A stretch of 64,000 nucleotides of DNA, taken from the NCBI RefSeq assembly GCF_005860805.1, contig NZ_VCEJ01000008.1, positions 310,001 to 374,000 of the forward strand. Direction: 5' to 3'. The position numbers were made by a program, and so were the translations under genes. The notes under the pieces were generated by a model. The model was not told the origin of the DNA. It saw only the letters and a program-made list of their open reading frames with translations, and ran no database searches. This document shows positions 61,966 through 64,000 of the stretch, piece by piece (the first letter of the stretch is position 1; the number at the start of each line of letters is the position of its first letter). The DNA comes from Dyadobacter luticola. GTDB taxonomy: Bacteria > Bacteroidota > Bacteroidia > Cytophagales > Spirosomataceae.

Positions 61966-63906
61966 ATGGGTTCGCATCAACATCACGACAAGGCTTCCGC
62001 GGCAGGTTTGCTGGTTGCTTTGGGAATTATTTTTGGGGATATCGGCACCTCCCCGCTGTATGTAATGCAAGCCATCATTGGTACCGGCGAAATTTCCGAC
62101 GAAGTTGTTTATGGTGCGGTTTCCTGTATTTTCTGGACATTAACCTTACAGACGACCGTCAAATACGTGATCCTCATCCTGCGGGCTGATAACAAAGGGG
62201 AAGGAGGAATTCTAGCATTGTACGCGCTCGTGCGAAAAAGGGCCACCTGGCTCACAGTTCCGGCGATTATCGGCGCAAGTACCTTATTAGCCGATGGGAT
62301 CATTACCCCACCCATTTCGGTGTCGTCCGCCATCGAAGGTTTGCGGATCCTTTACCCGCAAATTCAGACGATACCGATCGTGATCGGCATTCTTACATTA
62401 CTTTTTATCATCCAGATTTTCGGTACTACCATCGTCGGCCGTGCATTCGGGCCGGTAATGATGATCTGGTTTTTGATGTTGGCGCTGCTTGGCCTTTCAC
62501 AGGTGATAGGGCATCCCGAGATCCTAAAATCCATCAGCCCCTACTATGGCTATCAACTGCTCGCGCATCATCCGGGCGGTTTCTGGATGCTGGGTGCAGT
62601 ATTTCTCTGTACCACGGGCGCCGAAGCATTGTATAGTGACTTGGGACATTGCGGCCGTGGCAACATTCGTATCAGCTGGATTTTTGTAAAAACTTGCCTG
62701 ATCCTCAATTACTTTGGACAGGGCGCGTGGCTGATTGTACATTCAGGAGGTTATCTGAAAGGCCAAAAACCATTTTACGCGATCATGCCAGACTGGTTTC
62801 TCCTGCCCGGCATCGCGATTGCAACCATGGCCACCATCATTGCCAGTCAGGCTTTGATCAGCGGCTCATTTACATTGATTTCCGAAGCCATCCGTCTGAA
62901 TTTCTGGCCGAAAGTGCGTCTGATTTATCCGAGTGACAAAAAAGGCCAGCTCTATGTGCCGAGCGTTAACTGGCTGCTGTGGGCCGGTTGTATTGGTATT
63001 GTTTTGCATTTTAAAGAATCGTCGCATATGGAAGCCGCTTATGGCCTTGCTATCACGCTGACGATGATCATGACGACGTTGTTAATGTCGGTATATCTTT
63101 ATGCAAATAATGTTAACAGAGGCATTGTCGCGGTTTTTCTGTTGATTTATCTCGCGATAGAATGCTCCTTTCTGGCAGCCAACCTGCTCAAATTCACGCA
63201 TGGCGGCTGGGTATCCCTGCTGCTTGCGACGATCATTGGGTTTGTGATAACGGTTTGGCTTAAAGCATTTTACATTAAGCTGCGGCTAACGGAATTTGAG
63301 AGTCTTGAAAAATACATTAATCCGCTCAAAGAGCTGAGTAATGATATCAGCATTCCCAAGTATTCTACGCATTTGATCTTCATGTCAAATGCTTCCCACG
63401 AGTCGGAAATTGAGACCAAGATCATTTATTCCATTTTTTATAAACGCCCCAAACGTGCCGATATCTACTGGTTTGTCCACGTCGACACCACCGATGAGCC
63501 GTATACAATGGATTACCACGTGAATGTGCTGGCAGAGGACGACGTGGTGAAAGTGACATTCCGGCTGGGCTTCCGGGTCGAGCAGCGCATCAACCTGTTT
63601 TTCAGGAAAGTGGTGGAAGATATGGTGCTCAACAACGAGGTGGACATTACAAGCCGGTACGAATCGCTCAACCGCCAGAACATTACAGGCGATTTCCGGT
63701 TCATCGTCCTGGAACGTTATCTCTCGATTGAGAACAACCTGCCATTCATGGAAGAGCTGATTATGAAGATTTATTTTGGCATAAAAAGCATCACTACTTC
63801 GGAAGATAAATGGTTTGGCCTCGATAGCAGCGCTGTCAAAGTGGAGAAGGTACCGTTAGTTTTGACGCCCGGAGAGCGGATCAGAATGCGCCGCGTTTAC
63901 AGTTGA
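61966..63906 (+). CDS. kup: Kup-type potassium transporter
   Basis: Kup is a K+/H+ symporter of the inner membrane. The 646-residue protein has the N-terminal family motif FGDIGTSPLYV (residues 23-33), about twelve helices, and conserved blocks ADNKGEGGILALYALVRK, ADGIITPPISVSSAIEGL and GAEALYSDLGHCGRGNIRIS. A long cytoplasmic C-terminal domain runs from about residue 440. The 94 bases after it hold only an AT-rich stretch with a 14-nt palindrome (63911-63924) and no convincing terminator. Confidence 0.94.
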   Translation: MGSHQHHDKASAAGLLVALGIIFGDIGTSPLYVMQAIIGTGEISDEVVYGAVSCIFWTLTLQTTVKYVILILRADNKGEGGILALYALVRKRATWLTVPAIIGASTLLADGIITPPISVSSAIEGLRILYPQIQTIPIVIGILTLLFIIQIFGTTIVGRAFGPVMMIWFLMLALLGLSQVIGHPEILKSISPYYGYQLLAHHPGGFWMLGAVFLCTTGAEALYSDLGHCGRGNIRISWIFVKTCLILNYFGQGAWLIVHSGGYLKGQKPFYAIMPDWFLLPGIAIATMATIIASQALISGSFTLISEAIRLNFWPKVRLIYPSDKKGQLYVPSVNWLLWAGCIGIVLHFKESSHMEAAYGLAITLTMIMTTLLMSVYLYANNVNRGIVAVFLLIYLAIECSFLAANLLKFTHGGWVSLLLATIIGFVITVWLKAFYIKLRLTEFESLEKYINPLKELSNDISIPKYSTHLIFMSNASHESEIETKIIYSIFYKRPKRADIYWFVHVDTTDEPYTMDYHVNVLAEDDVVKVTFRLGFRVEQRINLFFRKVVEDMVLNNEVDITSRYESLNRQNITGDFRFIVLERYLSIENNLPFMEELIMKIYFGIKSITTSEDKWFGLDSSAVKVEKVPLVLTPGERIRMRRVYS

Positions 63907-64000
63907 CGCCTAGAAATATTTCTATATTAAATTTTTTTAATTATTCATTTCTGCTAAGCATTTTTCCCTTTTCAGTTTGGGTAATACACTACGCACTCTG

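Noticed and set aside
63911..63924. 14-nt palindrome TAGAAATATTTCTA as the kup terminator
   Set aside because: It is AT-rich with no loop in a stable fold, and the T run is separated from it. At best it is a protein-binding site.

Overview
The window looks like chromosomal core genome of a Bacteroidota bacterium of the order Cytophagales, closest in style to Dyadobacter and relatives. The signs are promoters of the TTG-N19/20-TAnnTTTG type (upstream of rplM, smpB, the Tyr/Gly tRNAs and trpT), near-absence of Shine-Dalgarno sequences, an alternative complex III (act) operon instead of a bc1 complex, and families typical of the phylum (DUF3078, DUF3467, DUF3341, GH106). No CRISPR array, insertion sequence, prophage or rRNA gene is visible. 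Almost everything reads on the + strand.

Layout. 1-138: start of a secreted DUF1080-like protein on the - strand. 0.3-1.0 kb: an unknown exported protein. 1.15-3.9 kb: rplM-rpsI-rpsB-tsf. 4.0-6.0 kb: an ECF sigma factor, a DUF3078 protein and mscL. 6.1-14.8 kb: the distal half of the division/cell-wall cluster (murD-ftsW-murG-murC-ftsQ-ftsA-ftsZ). 14.9-18.7 kb: FMN reductase (- strand), accD, a radical SAM protein, smpB and an HNH nuclease. 18.9-20.8 kb: rpsA and tRNA-Cys. 21.1-37.8 kb: one long respiratory block, actABCDEF, then coxBA, ctaA, ctaB, two subunit III genes, subunit IV, an SCO-like protein, a DUF420 protein and a small membrane protein. 37.9-41.2 kb: a GH106 glycosidase facing murI. 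41.4-43.9 kb: an ECF sigma factor, an anti-sigma-like membrane protein and an outer-membrane-like protein. 44.0-57.7 kb: tRNA-Tyr, -Gly, -Thr, tuf, tRNA-Trp, secE, nusG, rplKAJL and rpoBC, close to the E. coli tufB-rpoBC order. 57.8-63.9 kb: DUF3467 protein, an IorAB-type molybdenum hydroxylase, an unknown exported protein and kup.

How the genes work together. The 21-38 kb block encodes quinol oxidation (alternative complex III), terminal oxidation (aa3-type oxidase), heme A synthesis and candidate copper/assembly factors. ActA carries an extra N-terminal monoheme cytochrome domain on Ala/Gly linkers, while CoxB has no cytochrome domain, which suggests direct electron hand-over in a supercomplex. 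The 44-58 kb block is the transcription and translation core.

Most notable oddities: a broken tRNA-Thr copy next to the intact gene, split by a 31-nt insert that contains no A and is almost all G/C; an EF-Ts in which the conserved TDFV element reads TEPV; an SCO-like protein that keeps its cysteine pair but lacks the downstream histidine; and a compact sigma/anti-sigma/outer-membrane trio. I did not find a clearly new multi-gene defence or mobile system.
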